64,000 nt of DNA from RDYZ01 sp964518905 (GCA_964518905.1 CAZFJL010000001.1:62001-126000); one strand, 5' to 3'. Positions 44,323 through 54,180 are shown, counted from the stretch's first letter. Made by a program: numbers and translations. Notes: generated from the letters alone by a model not told the origin.

Positions 44323-44678
44323 CGCTGATAACTCCTCACTGGCTAACTGGAGACAAAATAGCCTCACAGTGATTCAAGGATATACTGCATCCCTAAATTC
44401 GCTGTCGTAAAAGCTGATTCAGCATATCGCCGCCAAATGCAAGCAGACCGATACAGCGACATCGATCAAATCAAGCAAGGCCATGACGCTAGACATCGTT
44501 TGATGAGTGTTTTGATGAGTCGCCATTAATCAGAGGAATCGCCGCAAATCAAACTGAGACCCCTCAATCCCGATAGAATGAACGCAGCTCGCCCGGATCA
44601 ACGTCCGCATTACTGCGGCGATCGCCCGCCCCATCCCGCACCCAGCCGACACAATACACACGCCAAACAACGTAGAAA
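44323..44678. other. Divergent intergenic region before the DUF3084 gene
   Basis: 356 bases with promoters for the synthase (minus) and the DUF3084 gene (plus). It contains several GATCGCC-type HIP1-like words but no gene, hairpin or RNA was recognised. Confidence 0.4.
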
Positions 44679-46157
44679 ATGAACGCGGGTTATGTTTTGA
44701 TTTTAGCGACGCTAGTGCTGGGCTGCGCGATCGCCACGGCGGGCGATCGTATCGGCACGAAGGTCGGTAAAGCCCGTCTACGTCTGTTCAATTTGCGCCC
44801 GCGCGAAACGGCAACGCTGGTTACGACGATCTCCGGTGGGCTTGTGGCCGCGTCCACCCTGGGTATTTTGCTGGCGATGGACAAATCGCTACGCACAGGA
44901 CTATTTGAACTCGATGAAATTCAAGCCGAACTGAGCACAGCACGGGCTGAACTCGATGCGACCGCGCTGGAAAAGCAACAGGTCGAAACCCAACTCGATG
45001 ACTCACGACAGGCACAGGTAAGCGCCCAGCGGCGTCTTAAACAGCTCGATCGCAATCTGAAATCCGCTGCTTCAGATCTCGATCAAGCCTTGGAGAAACA
45101 GGTGATTACCGATGAGCAACTGGCCGAAACCGAAGCCTTACTCGATCAAGCCGACGAATTACGCGCTGAGTCTGAGCAAGAGATCGCCCGCATCGAAGCG
45201 GAATTAAGCACGATCGCCGATCGCCAAGCATCGCTACAGGCCGCAATCAGCACGCTGCAAGATGAACGCCGCCAGCTCGTTGATGAAACCGCCGCGACGC
45301 GGGCAAGGCTAGCGGAACGTGATGCGCAGCTACAGGAAAACCAAGCTCGCTTAGATGAACAAGCCCGCGAACTGATCGAGCGCGAAACACTCCTCGCGGG
45401 ACTACGCGAACAACAATTACAATCCGAGGCCAAACTTCAGGAACTGCGGCAAAATATCCAGCGGTTCCGGGAACGACGAATCGCGATCGAGCAGGGGCAG
45501 ATTCTAGCCTCGGGTTTACTGCAAGTCATTGATGTCGAGGGCGTCGATGAAGCGATTTTAACCTTGTTGCAACAGGCGAATACGATCGCGGCGCAACAGC
45601 TCGGCGTCGATGTGGAGGACTTGCCGATCGTTAATGTCAATCGTCTGGATTTGCAAGCGCTCCGCGATCGCCTCAGCGATCGGCGTGAATACGTCGTCCG
45701 CGTGCTCTCAACCGGGAATTATCTCCTCGGCGAAACCAGCGTCCAAGTCTTTGTTGAGGCGATTCCCAACGTTTTGCTATTCGCCGCCGATGAAGCAATT
45801 GCTCGCACGACGCTCCGGCCCAGAGATCTCGCACCGGAGGCGATCGTCCAGCAACTGTATTGGGTCATCGAAGCCGCTCGCTTTCGCGCCCAGCGCGAGG
45901 GCATCTCCGTCGGTCAGGTGCGGCTCGGTGATGGACGTCCTGAAACCCTCGTCGAGTTCGTTTCGGCTTTGGTTGATCTATCTGGAACAGTTGAAGTACA
46001 AGCCGTTGCCTCTCGCGATACCTTTACGGCGAGTTCGTTGATCCTTGAACTGATCGTGGTTCAAAACGGTCGGGTGTTGCTCCGAACTCAGGCGATCGCC
46101 AACGAGAACGACAGCGCTAACGACAGCGCTAACGACGGCGAGATCACACTGCCATAG
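44679..46157 (+). CDS. DUF3084 protein: membrane-anchored long coiled coil
   Basis: 492 residues. One hydrophobic segment at about 3-22 and another at about 47-68 (VTTISGGLVAASTLGILLAM) precede a coiled coil of about 200 residues (85-275) rich in Glu, Leu, Gln, Ala. The C-terminal globular part (about 290-470) is the DUF3084 core (GNYLLGETSVQVFVEAIPN). The family is almost limited to cyanobacteria and has no known role. The tail ANENDSANDSANDGE contains short repeats. A hairpin terminator for the opposite strand follows. Confidence 0.88.
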   Translation: MNAGYVLILATLVLGCAIATAGDRIGTKVGKARLRLFNLRPRETATLVTTISGGLVAASTLGILLAMDKSLRTGLFELDEIQAELSTARAELDATALEKQQVETQLDDSRQAQVSAQRRLKQLDRNLKSAASDLDQALEKQVITDEQLAETEALLDQADELRAESEQEIARIEAELSTIADRQASLQAAISTLQDERRQLVDETAATRARLAERDAQLQENQARLDEQARELIERETLLAGLREQQLQSEAKLQELRQNIQRFRERRIAIEQGQILASGLLQVIDVEGVDEAILTLLQQANTIAAQQLGVDVEDLPIVNVNRLDLQALRDRLSDRREYVVRVLSTGNYLLGETSVQVFVEAIPNVLLFAADEAIARTTLRPRDLAPEAIVQQLYWVIEAARFRAQREGISVGQVRLGDGRPETLVEFVSALVDLSGTVEVQAVASRDTFTASSLILELIVVQNGRVLLRTQAIANENDSANDSANDGEITLP

Positions 46158-46171
46158 CACTCGATCGCCAT

Positions 46172-46218
46172 CAAAAACGCGAGAGGCATGACCGACTTGA
46201 AGATCATGCCTCTCGCGT
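46172..46218 (-). terminator. Rho-independent terminator of urtA
   Basis: A 15-bp perfect stem (ACGCGAGAGGCATGA at 46177-46191 and its complement at 46204-46218) with a 12-base loop. On the minus strand the stem is followed by five T. It can stop the convergent DUF3084 transcript as well. Confidence 0.9.
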
Positions 46219-46298
46219 ATTGAGTTAACGGAGGTTAAGCGATTCTAAAATCGGGCTTAAACCCCGCGATCGAGATTCGATTCAATTCCCAACGCGAG

Positions 46299-47612
46299 TT
46301 AACCTTCCTCTTGATACTTGCCGCCTTTTTCCGGATCAGACCAGTCGCAAGCAAAGCCTTTGGTCTCCGGAACGTATTGGTTCCAGGGGATCGGCGTAAC
46401 AGGGCCGTCGGTTTCGGACACGATTTCAAACAAACCATCTTCACGAACTTCGCCGATACGGACGGTTTTCGAGATGTGGTGGTTTGTGTTCATTGTCACC
46501 GTGCCACCCGGAGCCTCGAAGGTTTGGCCATAAGCTGCGTTACGCACGGCTTCGAGATCGTAAGCATCGCCCGCCGCTTCTGCCGCTTGCTTCCAGAGGT
46601 AAACCATGATGTAGGCCGATTCCATCGGGTCATTGGTGACACGATCGTCACCGAACTTCGCTTTGAAATCAGCAACCCATTTCTCGTTAACTGGCGACTC
46701 GACGGTTTGGAAGTAGTTCCAGGCCGCGTAATGACCTTCGAGATATTCCGGTGTGATCACGCGGACTTCTTCTTCTGCGACCGAAACTGACATGACGGGG
46801 TACTTATCAGGGCCGAGGCCAGCACCTTGGAGCTGCTTGAAGAACGCAACGTTGCTGTCACCGTTGAGGGTGTTGAAGATCACACCGCCATCGGGAAGCG
46901 CTTGTTGGATTTTGGCGATGATGGCCGTCACTTCGGTGTTACCGAGGGGCAGGTAGTCTTCACCGACCACTTCGCCGCCTTTCGCTGCAACCTGCTCTTT
47001 GATGATCGTGTTGGCCGTACGCGGGAACACGTAGTCGGAGCCAACCAGGAAGAATTGGTCGCCTTTATTTTCGAGCAGCCAGTCAACCGCAGGCTCGATT
47101 TGCTGGTTGGGAGCCGCACCGGTGTAGAAGATATTCTTCGAGCACTCTTGACCTTCGTACTGCAACGGATACCACAGCATGTGATCAGCCGCCTCGAAGA
47201 CCGGCAGCACAGCTTTACGGCTGGCAGATGTCCAGCAGCCGAAAACCACGGCGACTTTGTCCTCTTCGATTAGCTTCTTCGCTTTTTCGGCGAAGGTCGG
47301 CCAATCCGACGCGCCATCTTCTTCGATCGCTTCGATCATCTTGCCGTTCACACCACCGGCAGCATTGATCTCTTCGATCGCCAGCAGTTCAGCATCAACG
47401 ACCGTATTTTCGCTGATTGCCATCGTGCCGCTGCGCGAGTGGAGGATACCGACCTTGATCGTATCGCCACCGGCTCCGCCTTCAGGAGCTGCGCCGTCTT
47501 CCGTCGCGCCGTCTTCAGCGGGGGGAGTGGTGCAGGCTTTGAGCAGCAGGCTGGTGCTGAATGCTGCCGTACCTAGAACTAGGAACTTACGGCGACTGAA
47601 ATTAGATGTCAT
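46299..47612 (-). CDS. urtA: Urea ABC transporter substrate-binding protein UrtA
   Basis: 437 residues. SRRKFLVLG with LLLKAC is a combined twin-Arg-like and lipobox start. The mature domain shows VGILHSRSGTMAISE, GGWPGANP-free typical UrtA features such as EEDGASDWPTFAEKA, VFGCWTSASRKAVLP and YPLQYEGQECSKNIFYTGA, which separate UrtA from other Leu/Ile/Val-type binding proteins. It binds urea in the periplasm. Genes for UrtBCDE are not adjacent; a terminator follows. Acidic Gly/Ala/Glu linker after the lipobox. A candidate NtcA promoter lies upstream. Confidence 0.95.
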   Translation of the reverse strand: MTSNFSRRKFLVLGTAAFSTSLLLKACTTPPAEDGATEDGAAPEGGAGGDTIKVGILHSRSGTMAISENTVVDAELLAIEEINAAGGVNGKMIEAIEEDGASDWPTFAEKAKKLIEEDKVAVVFGCWTSASRKAVLPVFEAADHMLWYPLQYEGQECSKNIFYTGAAPNQQIEPAVDWLLENKGDQFFLVGSDYVFPRTANTIIKEQVAAKGGEVVGEDYLPLGNTEVTAIIAKIQQALPDGGVIFNTLNGDSNVAFFKQLQGAGLGPDKYPVMSVSVAEEEVRVITPEYLEGHYAAWNYFQTVESPVNEKWVADFKAKFGDDRVTNDPMESAYIMVYLWKQAAEAAGDAYDLEAVRNAAYGQTFEAPGGTVTMNTNHHISKTVRIGEVREDGLFEIVSETDGPVTPIPWNQYVPETKGFACDWSDPEKGGKYQEEG

Positions 47613-47747
47613 GATTGATTTACGTTCTCCTCATACCAAAATTAATCTAGAAGTTAGCTCTCTGACTGCGGTTTGCACTCATGAGATGATCCAGGCTAGC
47701 GATACATCGTCAGGCTCGATCGCATAGCGTGATTCTAGATTCAGGCG

Positions 47748-47790
47748 ATCCTAAGTGGAATACCTTGATCGAGAGTGTAGCCTAGATAAC
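47748..47790 (-). promoter_or_regulatory. Candidate NtcA-activated promoter of urtA
   Basis: On the minus strand GTT-N8-TAC (47777-47790) is followed after 23 bases by TAGGAT (47748-47753), a TAN3T -10 box. The NtcA consensus is GTA-N8-TAC with a -10 box about 22 bases downstream, so one base is off. urtA is a known NtcA target in other cyanobacteria. The rest of 47613-47976 holds no gene. Confidence 0.35.
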
Positions 47791-47976
47791 GTTTAGTGGT
47801 TGAGACAGGTCAGAAATCCATTGTTTTAAGCAAGTTTGAAGAATTGATGATGTTTTCCTGCAAATTCAAGGACGCTAAGTCTGGAATTAATCGCTCGATC
47901 GCGATGCCTGGGGATTAACTGAGGATTGATTGCAATCCAAGTATTTAAGGATGGATGTGTTCTGTTCTGCGTATAA

Positions 47977-49731
47977 TCACAGGCGCTGCGGGGGGCTGTC
48001 GTGCAGCATGAGGCCATATTCCAGCCCTTCGACGACCGCTTGATAGGACGCATCGATAATGTTGTCCGAGACGCCGACAGTCATCCAGCGCTGATGACCA
48101 TCGGTGGATTCGACGAGGACGCGGGTTTTCGCTGATGTGCCGGAGTTGCCGTCAAGGATGCGGACTTTGTAGTCGGTGAGGTGGAACTGCTCGATTTCGG
48201 GGTAGAGGTTCACCAGAGCGTGGCGCAGGGCTGCATCAAGGGCAGAAACGGGGCCGTTGCCTTCGGCGACTTCGAGGATGTCGCGATCGCCGACGGTTAA
48301 TTTCACGGTCGCGAGGGAATCGCTGGCCGCGTCGCCCTGCTGGGTGCAGTGAACTTGGAAGCCGTGAACATCAAAATAGTGGGGGCGTTCACCGAGGGCT
48401 TGACGCATCAGCAGGTCAAAACTGGCTTCGGCTCCCTCGAATTGATAGCCCTGATTTTCCAGATCTTTGATGCGCTGCAAAATTTCGCGGCAGGCGGGAT
48501 CGGTTTTGTCGAGCTGGAGGCCGAAGGTCTGGGCTTTGGCGAGAATGTTGCTTGTGCCGGATTGGTCGGAGATGACGATACGGCGCTGGTTGCCGATCGT
48601 CTCCGGCGGCAAATGTTCGTAGGTAATCGGGTTGCGGCGGACGGCGCTAACGTGGATGCCGCCTTTGTGAGCGAAGGCCGATCGACCGACAAAGGGGGCG
48701 CGATCGTCGGGGGCAAGGTTGGCGATTTCGCTGACGAAGCGGCTGGTGTCGGTGAGGCGAGCGATCTGATCGTCGGGTAAACAGGCGTAGCCGAGTTTGA
48801 CCTGAAGATTGGCGATCGCCGAGCACAAATTGGCGTTACCGCAGCGTTCGCCGTAGCCGTTAATCGTGCCTTGTACCATCGTCGCGCCTGCGAGCACGGC
48901 GGCGATCGTGTTGGCGACGGCGGTGTCGGAATCGTTGTGGGCGTGGATGCCAAATTGCAGGGCGGCGGCGCGATCGTCGCCCAAATGGTGGACAAGTTTT
49001 GATTTTAGTTCGGTGATGATCGCGCTAATTTCGTGGGGCAGCGTGCCGCCGTTGGTGTCGCAGAGGGTGAAGTATTCCGCGCCGGAGTCGATCGCGGCGA
49101 GCAGGGTGTCGATCGCGTAGCTGGGGTTATGTTTGTAGCCGTCGAACCAGTGTTCGGCGTCGTAGATCAGGCGGCGGTGTTGCGATCGTAAAAACGTCAG
49201 GGTATCGGCGATCGTCTCTAAATTTTTATCCAGCGTCGTCTGCAAACCCTCTGTTACGTGTAAATCCCAGGATTTGCCAAACACCGTTACCCAGGTGGTT
49301 TCGGCAGCGAGGATCGGCGCAAGCATCGGTTCATCCGCCGCCGATCGTCCGACGCGACGGGTGGAACAAAAGGCGACGACTTGGGCGTGTTGGAGCGGTT
49401 CGGCTTGGAGCTGGGCGAAAAACTGGCCGTCTTTGGGGTTCGCTCCCGGCCAGCCACCTTCGATGAAGGGAATGCCGAGATCATCGAGACGGTGGGCGAT
49501 ACGGAGTTTATCTTCGAGGGACAGCGAAATCCCTTCGCATTGTGCGCCGTCGCGTAGGGTGGTGTCGTAGAGGGTGACGGGCGATCGGGAAGCGGGAACG
49601 GGGGATGGAGTCACGAGCGGGCTAGAGTGCAGTGGTTCGATCTTAGTGCGATCTGAATCTGCGGGGGGAGGCGATCGAGCCGAGCGGGTGGCGCATGGGG
49701 TTATGACCGTTCTCGTGTTTGAGTTGATCAT
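47977..49731 (-). CDS. cimA: Citramalate synthase CimA
   Basis: 584 residues from ATG 49731; the mature homology begins at VTLYDTTLRDGAQ, about 47 residues in, so a later start is possible. LYDTTLRDGAQCEGISLSL carries the HMGL-type metal Asp and Arg; GIPFIEGGWPGANPKD, FTLCDTNGGTLPHE and FGIHAHNDSDTAVANTIAA (metal His pair) follow. The C-terminal LeuA allosteric domain ends near YKVRILDGNSGTSAKTRVLVES. It condenses pyruvate and acetyl-CoA to citramalate for isoleucine. The N-terminal 45 residues are Ser/Pro-rich and not conserved. Upstream of urtA on the same strand with 364 bases between. Confidence 0.93.
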   Translation of the reverse strand: MINSNTRTVITPCATRSARSPPPADSDRTKIEPLHSSPLVTPSPVPASRSPVTLYDTTLRDGAQCEGISLSLEDKLRIAHRLDDLGIPFIEGGWPGANPKDGQFFAQLQAEPLQHAQVVAFCSTRRVGRSAADEPMLAPILAAETTWVTVFGKSWDLHVTEGLQTTLDKNLETIADTLTFLRSQHRRLIYDAEHWFDGYKHNPSYAIDTLLAAIDSGAEYFTLCDTNGGTLPHEISAIITELKSKLVHHLGDDRAAALQFGIHAHNDSDTAVANTIAAVLAGATMVQGTINGYGERCGNANLCSAIANLQVKLGYACLPDDQIARLTDTSRFVSEIANLAPDDRAPFVGRSAFAHKGGIHVSAVRRNPITYEHLPPETIGNQRRIVISDQSGTSNILAKAQTFGLQLDKTDPACREILQRIKDLENQGYQFEGAEASFDLLMRQALGERPHYFDVHGFQVHCTQQGDAASDSLATVKLTVGDRDILEVAEGNGPVSALDAALRHALVNLYPEIEQFHLTDYKVRILDGNSGTSAKTRVLVESTDGHQRWMTVGVSDNIIDASYQAVVEGLEYGLMLHDSPPQRL

Positions 49732-49875
49732 CACGTTCAAAATGGTCCGTATCCCTGCTAGACCAGGGAGAACCCGCAATCACCAGGGTTTCCCCTTGCG
49801 AACTCAAGCTAGAATCAAGACCTGTTATTTTGCCTTACCACGTACGTCAAAATTGTTAGATCGGGAGTGAATACC

Positions 49876-51072
49876 GTGTCAGATCCTCAAGCTTCGCCTC
49901 AAGTTTCCAAGCGCCGCAAACTGCTGCAAAACGACGAGTGGGTTGCGCTCATCGTTGCTTTTGGCACGATCGGGGGGGTCATGGCGTACAGCTTGATGCG
50001 GGATCGACCGGGCGGGATGTCCTCGCTGATGAGCTTGGGCGATCGCACTCAGGTTTCGGTGTCCGTTGCGGTCTCCGGGGCAAACTCTGCCAATAACTCT
50101 GGGGCAAACTCTGTCAATAACTCCGGCAATACAGACTCTGACAACACAAATGCCTCGGCGGGGGACGATCAGAGTGTCACGCAGCGCGTTGCGACCAAGA
50201 CGAATACAACGGTCAAAGGTGTCGGTGTACTGCTGGGCTCTGGGCTAGCGGCGTCAGATCCATCGCGATCGCAGGCGGGGGAGGCGGATTCGCTAGAGAC
50301 GTCTCACAATGCCAGCACCTCAGCCAATCAAACCAGTTCCGGGTCAAAGACAGGAGAGGGTGCAGAATCGGCAGATACAGCCAAGGCATCCACTGCCGCG
50401 ACGTCCGGCGAGGCCGGCCTGCCGGATGTCGCGGCGGGATCGGCTAGCGTCGCGACGGATCTAGAGGTGACCTCAACTCCCGTTGAATTTAGCGACGTCG
50501 CCGACGATCGCTGGTCGAAGCCGTTCATCGATGAATTATCGAAGCGTAAGCTAATTTCCGGTTTTCCCGACGGCACGTTTGCCCCTGATCGTCCGGTAAC
50601 CCGTGCGGAACTCGCCGCCCAAGTCCAACAAATTTTCGAGCGTGATGATCGCCTGCGTGACTTGATCGCCTTCAGTGATGTTGATGACGACTACTGGGGA
50701 CGGGCGGCAATCGATAAATCGGTCGAAATCGGCTTTCTGAACGGCTATCCTAACGCCATCTTTTCACCCGACAAATCGGTCTCACGACTCGAAGTCGCGA
50801 TCGCGCTAGCGACAGGGCTGGGACTCAATCCGTCGGACTCGCCGGAAGCGGTGCTGACAATCTTCCCTGATGCCGAAACAGTTCCAGACTGGGCCAAGCC
50901 CAAAATGGCAGCTTCAACCCAGGCCGGTTTTACTGTCGTTGATCCCGAACTCCAACAGCTTGACCCGAGCGCTGCTGCAACTCGTGAAGTCGTCGCCGTC
51001 ATGATGTATCAAGCATTGGTCTGGGCGGGACAGGCCGAGCCGATCGAGTCCGATCGGCTGGTGCGCCCCTAA
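49876..51072 (+). CDS. Membrane-anchored SLH-domain protein
   Basis: 398 residues from GTG 49876, which has GGAG eight bases upstream; GTG 49867 overlaps the Shine-Dalgarno. One membrane segment (about 25-42, VALIVAFGTIGGVMAYSLM) anchors a long Ser/Asn/Ala/Thr linker (to about 200). Two clear S-layer homology domains follow (FSDVADDRWSKPFIDELSKR with GFPDGTFAPDRPVTRAELA; FSDVDDDYWGRAAIDKSVE with GYPNAIFSPDKSVSRLEVA) and a third degenerate one. A 24-bp repeat in the linker is at 50077-50124. SLH domains bind cell-wall polymers. Confidence 0.88.
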   Translation: MSDPQASPQVSKRRKLLQNDEWVALIVAFGTIGGVMAYSLMRDRPGGMSSLMSLGDRTQVSVSVAVSGANSANNSGANSVNNSGNTDSDNTNASAGDDQSVTQRVATKTNTTVKGVGVLLGSGLAASDPSRSQAGEADSLETSHNASTSANQTSSGSKTGEGAESADTAKASTAATSGEAGLPDVAAGSASVATDLEVTSTPVEFSDVADDRWSKPFIDELSKRKLISGFPDGTFAPDRPVTRAELAAQVQQIFERDDRLRDLIAFSDVDDDYWGRAAIDKSVEIGFLNGYPNAIFSPDKSVSRLEVAIALATGLGLNPSDSPEAVLTIFPDAETVPDWAKPKMAASTQAGFTVVDPELQQLDPSAAATREVVAVMMYQALVWAGQAEPIESDRLVRP

Positions 51073-51090
51073 TCCCATAACTGGCGTCTC

Positions 51091-51254
51091 AGTTTTGCAG
51101 GGTTAGGCATTGCCCACCATCACGGATACTGATGCGCGGGCTGATCGTGGTGGGCAGTGCCCACCCTACTGGGTAAGTTTTGTAGGGTGGGCATTGCCCA
51201 CCATTGCTGATACTGATGCGCGGGCTGATCGTGGTGGGCAGTGCCCACCCTACT
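51091..51254. repeat. Tandem duplication of an 80-bp inverted-repeat unit
   Basis: Copies at 51091-51170 and 51176-51254 are nearly identical, each starting AGTTTTG(C/T)AGGGT and ending GTGCCCACCCTACT. Within each copy GGGTGGGCA and TGCCCACCC arms can form a hairpin. A related inverted repeat is at 30153-30216. It lies between convergent genes. Confidence 0.85.
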
Positions 51255-51281
51255 TGCTAGAAATTTAATTGATGACAGCCC

Positions 51282-52166
51282 CTAGCGCGGTGGCTCCGCG
51301 ACCCGGCTTTCTAAAACAGCTTCGATCGCATCTGGGAGTACTTCGAGCAAATCGAGACGTGTTTTCGCCTCTAGCGTATCGATCGAGACCTGATAGCGCC
51401 GCCAATTAGACGAGACGCGATTGTTGTTCGGCACATCGACCGCAAACACGATCGCATCTTCCGTAACGCTATCGGGGCGCTGACCGGGCGTTAGCGCTGC
51501 GACAACCTTCCAGGTGTGGCTCGGAACCGTGACCCGCTTCTCCGCGATCTGTTTTGAGCCGCCATAGACGCCTGCGATGACGTATAGCTCGTAGCCACGA
51601 TCAACCAATTCGCGGCAGTATTCTTCGAGCTCGCGCCAGGTTTCGCGATTGTTTTTGCTGGCCTGCGGAATAATATTGGTCATCACAAACGTGCTGGAAT
51701 TGCTCGCAACACTAGCCGTCCGATCGGCAGACGGAACCAAGTGACCGCGATCGTAACCACTACCGCGATAATCATTGCCATCGACGCGATACCAGTCTGC
51801 GGGTAGACGATCGTCCGCCCGAAAATCATCCTGGCGACTCGCCGATCCGAGGGTTGCTTTCGAGAGCTTCCAACTCACCCAGTTCGCCGTGCCGCGCGTC
51901 GCGTTGTAGGACAGGGCATAATCGCTCCCCGCAATGAGATAGTTATCCGCCATGCTGGGATCGGCGATCGCATCACTCGGATTGCCAAACAGCAAGTGTT
52001 CTGATGGCGAGGTCTCAGAAATAGCGGTTAATAACGAGGCGAGTAAATCACAGCCCGTCAAATTGAGAGCCAAAACGCCGATCAATAGACTTTGTGTCAG
52101 CCGCGATCGCCGGACAAGCCCCAGTGCCGCGCGAACCCGATTTCGAGACAAATGTAAAAAAGGCAT
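51282..52166 (-). CDS. Secreted DNA/RNA non-specific endonuclease (NucA/NUC1 family)
   Basis: 294 residues. An N-terminal hydrophobic segment ends in LTGC, a lipobox with Cys at about 39. The catalytic DRGHLVPSADR motif (His general base, Arg-Gly) and TNIIPQASKNNRETW (Asn for Mg) are intact. WVSWKLSKA and FRADDRLPADWYR are family landmarks of sugar-nonspecific nucleases. It is expected to degrade extracellular nucleic acid as a lipoprotein or in the periplasm. No inhibitor gene (NuiA-like) is next to it. Confidence 0.93.
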   Translation of the reverse strand: MPFLHLSRNRVRAALGLVRRSRLTQSLLIGVLALNLTGCDLLASLLTAISETSPSEHLLFGNPSDAIADPSMADNYLIAGSDYALSYNATRGTANWVSWKLSKATLGSASRQDDFRADDRLPADWYRVDGNDYRGSGYDRGHLVPSADRTASVASNSSTFVMTNIIPQASKNNRETWRELEEYCRELVDRGYELYVIAGVYGGSKQIAEKRVTVPSHTWKVVAALTPGQRPDSVTEDAIVFAVDVPNNNRVSSNWRRYQVSIDTLEAKTRLDLLEVLPDAIEAVLESRVAEPPR

Positions 52167-52488
52167 AGCAGAGTCAAAAAGTTTGGAATCGCCCGCAGTA
52201 TCTTATGCCAGAGCCTTGGCGAACCAGCCGCGTCACGAAAACCAACATTTTCCCTGACTTTATAGCCTAGCAAGATTTTGAGTCGATCGCCGTCGCTAGA
52301 GTCGCCTCAGGCATGATTCCCAGCAAGAATTCGTCACACTTTCCGATACTATAGGACGGTAGCAGCGCAGCGCCCCCAAACTGGCACGTGTAACTCTGTC
52401 AACGACTGAGCGTAACGTCGTGACTTGAGGAACGCTAGAAACTGTGTGAGAATCCGACGTGCCACAAATTAAGTAACATCAAAAGCTA
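52167..52488. other. Divergent promoter region of acpP
   Basis: 322 bases between the nuclease gene (minus) and acpP (plus). The last 100 bases before acpP are expected to hold its promoter. No recognisable RNA gene; no classic AGGAG is seen before the acpP ATG. Confidence 0.4.
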
Positions 52489-52722
52489 ATGAGCAATATT
52501 GAAGAAAGAGTAAAAAAAATTATCGTAGAACAGCTTGAAGTTGACGAAGCAGAGGTCACAAACCAAGCGAGCTTTGTTGACGATCTCGGTGCTGACTCTC
52601 TTGATACCGTTGAACTGGTAATGGCTCTCGAAGAAGAGTTCGATACGGAAATCCCCGACGAAGAAGCGGAGAAAATCACCACCGTTCAAGCCGCGATCGA
52701 CTACGTCAGCTCGGCGCAATAG
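52489..52722 (+). CDS. acpP: Acyl carrier protein
   Basis: 77 residues. LGADSLDTVELVMALEEEF contains the phosphopantetheine serine (DSL). It is highly acidic with helices typical of ACP. It carries acyl chains in type II fatty acid synthesis. fabF follows after 186 bases on the same strand, as in most bacteria. Confidence 0.98.
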   Translation: MSNIEERVKKIIVEQLEVDEAEVTNQASFVDDLGADSLDTVELVMALEEEFDTEIPDEEAEKITTVQAAIDYVSSAQ

Positions 52723-52908
52723 GCGCGGGAGTTTTGCCTGTGAAGAGCTGGAGTAGATTACCCTCTGCCCCAGCTCTTAATTGACTGAGAACGCCTGACC
52801 CACCGAACGCCGCGCGTAACGCTTTTACTCCCCAGATGTTGCGTTTAATCAGCCTAAATGTTTGGCTGTTCATCGCAGCTCCGCCACTTTTTCGATCCAT
52901 TCTGACTC

Positions 52909-54168
52909 ATGACGAACTTTCAGCCTAAACGCGTTGTTGTTACCGGCATCGCGGCCATTACGCCGATCGGCAACACCCACCCAGAATATTGGGACAGTCT
53001 AATGGCGGGTCGTAATGGCATCGGCATGATTGACCATTTCGATACGACAGAATTTGCCTGCAAGATTGGCGGACAGGTAAAAAACTTTGACCCGACGCAG
53101 TACATGGACAAAAAAGAAGCGAAGCGCATGGCGCGTTTTGCTCAGTTTGCCGTGGCCGCCAGTAAAGATGCGCTGAAAGACGGCAACTTCTCGATCGACG
53201 AGCTCAACGCCGAGCAAGTTGGCATCATTATCGGCAGCGGCGTCGGCGGGCTCAAGGTCATGGAAGAGCAAAACGAGGTGCTGTTGACGCGTAGTCCGTC
53301 GCGGGTTAGCCCGTTTACGGTTCCGATGATGATTGCCAACATGGGATCTGGCTTGGCCGCCATTCACACGGGAGCCAAAGGGCCGAACACTTGCCCCGTC
53401 ACGGCCTGTGCTGCGGGTTCCCACTCGATCGGCGATGCCTTTCGTCTGCTTCAGGGCGGCTATGCCCAGGCAATGCTCGCAGGCGGCGCGGAGGCTGCGA
53501 TCACGCCGCTGTCCTACGCTGGCTTTGCGTCAGCGAAAGCCGTCACGACCTCGCGGAATGACGATCCAGAACACGCAAGTCGCCCCTTTGACATTGGTCG
53601 CGATGGCTTTGTCATGGGTGAAGGATCGGGCGTCTTGTTACTTGAAGAACTCGAACATGCGAAAAGTCGTGGCGCAAAAATTTACGCTGAAATTATTGGC
53701 TATGGCATGACCTGCGATGCCTATCACATCACGTCACCACCGCCCGGAGGCGAAGGTGCGGCGCGGGCGATCGGCTTGGCGGTGAAAGATGCCGGTGTCA
53801 ATCCCAGTGACGTTAACTACATCAACGCTCACGGAACCAGCACCCCAGCCAACGATAAGAACGAAACAGCGGCAATTAAAACAGCGCTCGGCGAAGACAA
53901 CGCCCGGAATTTACTGGTGAGTTCCACCAAATCGATGACGGGTCATTTGTTGGGCGGCTCAGGCGGTATTGAAGCCGTAGCAACGGTTCTGGCGATCAAG
54001 AACGATCGCGTTCCGCCGACCATCAACCTCGAAAATCCCGACCCGGATTGCGATCTCGACTATGTTTCCGACGGAAGCCGTGACCACACGGTTAACGTTG
54101 CTATCTCCAACTCGTTTGGCTTCGGTGGTCATAATGTGTCGCTCGTATTCCGCAAATATACGGGCTAG
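52909..54168 (+). CDS. fabF: Beta-ketoacyl-ACP synthase II
   Basis: 419 residues. RVVVTGIAAITPIGN at the start, active-site Cys in VTACAAGSHSIGDA, His in NAHGTSTPANDKNE and in SMTGHLLGGSGG (the Cys-His-His triad), with the C-terminal NSFGFGGHN. It elongates acyl-ACP with malonyl-ACP. Follows acpP; a strong terminator lies just downstream. Confidence 0.98.
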   Translation: MTNFQPKRVVVTGIAAITPIGNTHPEYWDSLMAGRNGIGMIDHFDTTEFACKIGGQVKNFDPTQYMDKKEAKRMARFAQFAVAASKDALKDGNFSIDELNAEQVGIIIGSGVGGLKVMEEQNEVLLTRSPSRVSPFTVPMMIANMGSGLAAIHTGAKGPNTCPVTACAAGSHSIGDAFRLLQGGYAQAMLAGGAEAAITPLSYAGFASAKAVTTSRNDDPEHASRPFDIGRDGFVMGEGSGVLLLEELEHAKSRGAKIYAEIIGYGMTCDAYHITSPPPGGEGAARAIGLAVKDAGVNPSDVNYINAHGTSTPANDKNETAAIKTALGEDNARNLLVSSTKSMTGHLLGGSGGIEAVATVLAIKNDRVPPTINLENPDPDCDLDYVSDGSRDHTVNVAISNSFGFGGHNVSLVFRKYTG

Positions 54169-54180
54169 GATTGCATCGTA

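Noticed and set aside
46311..46790. A 159-residue frame on the plus strand
   Set aside because: Antisense to urtA with no domain; a composition shadow.
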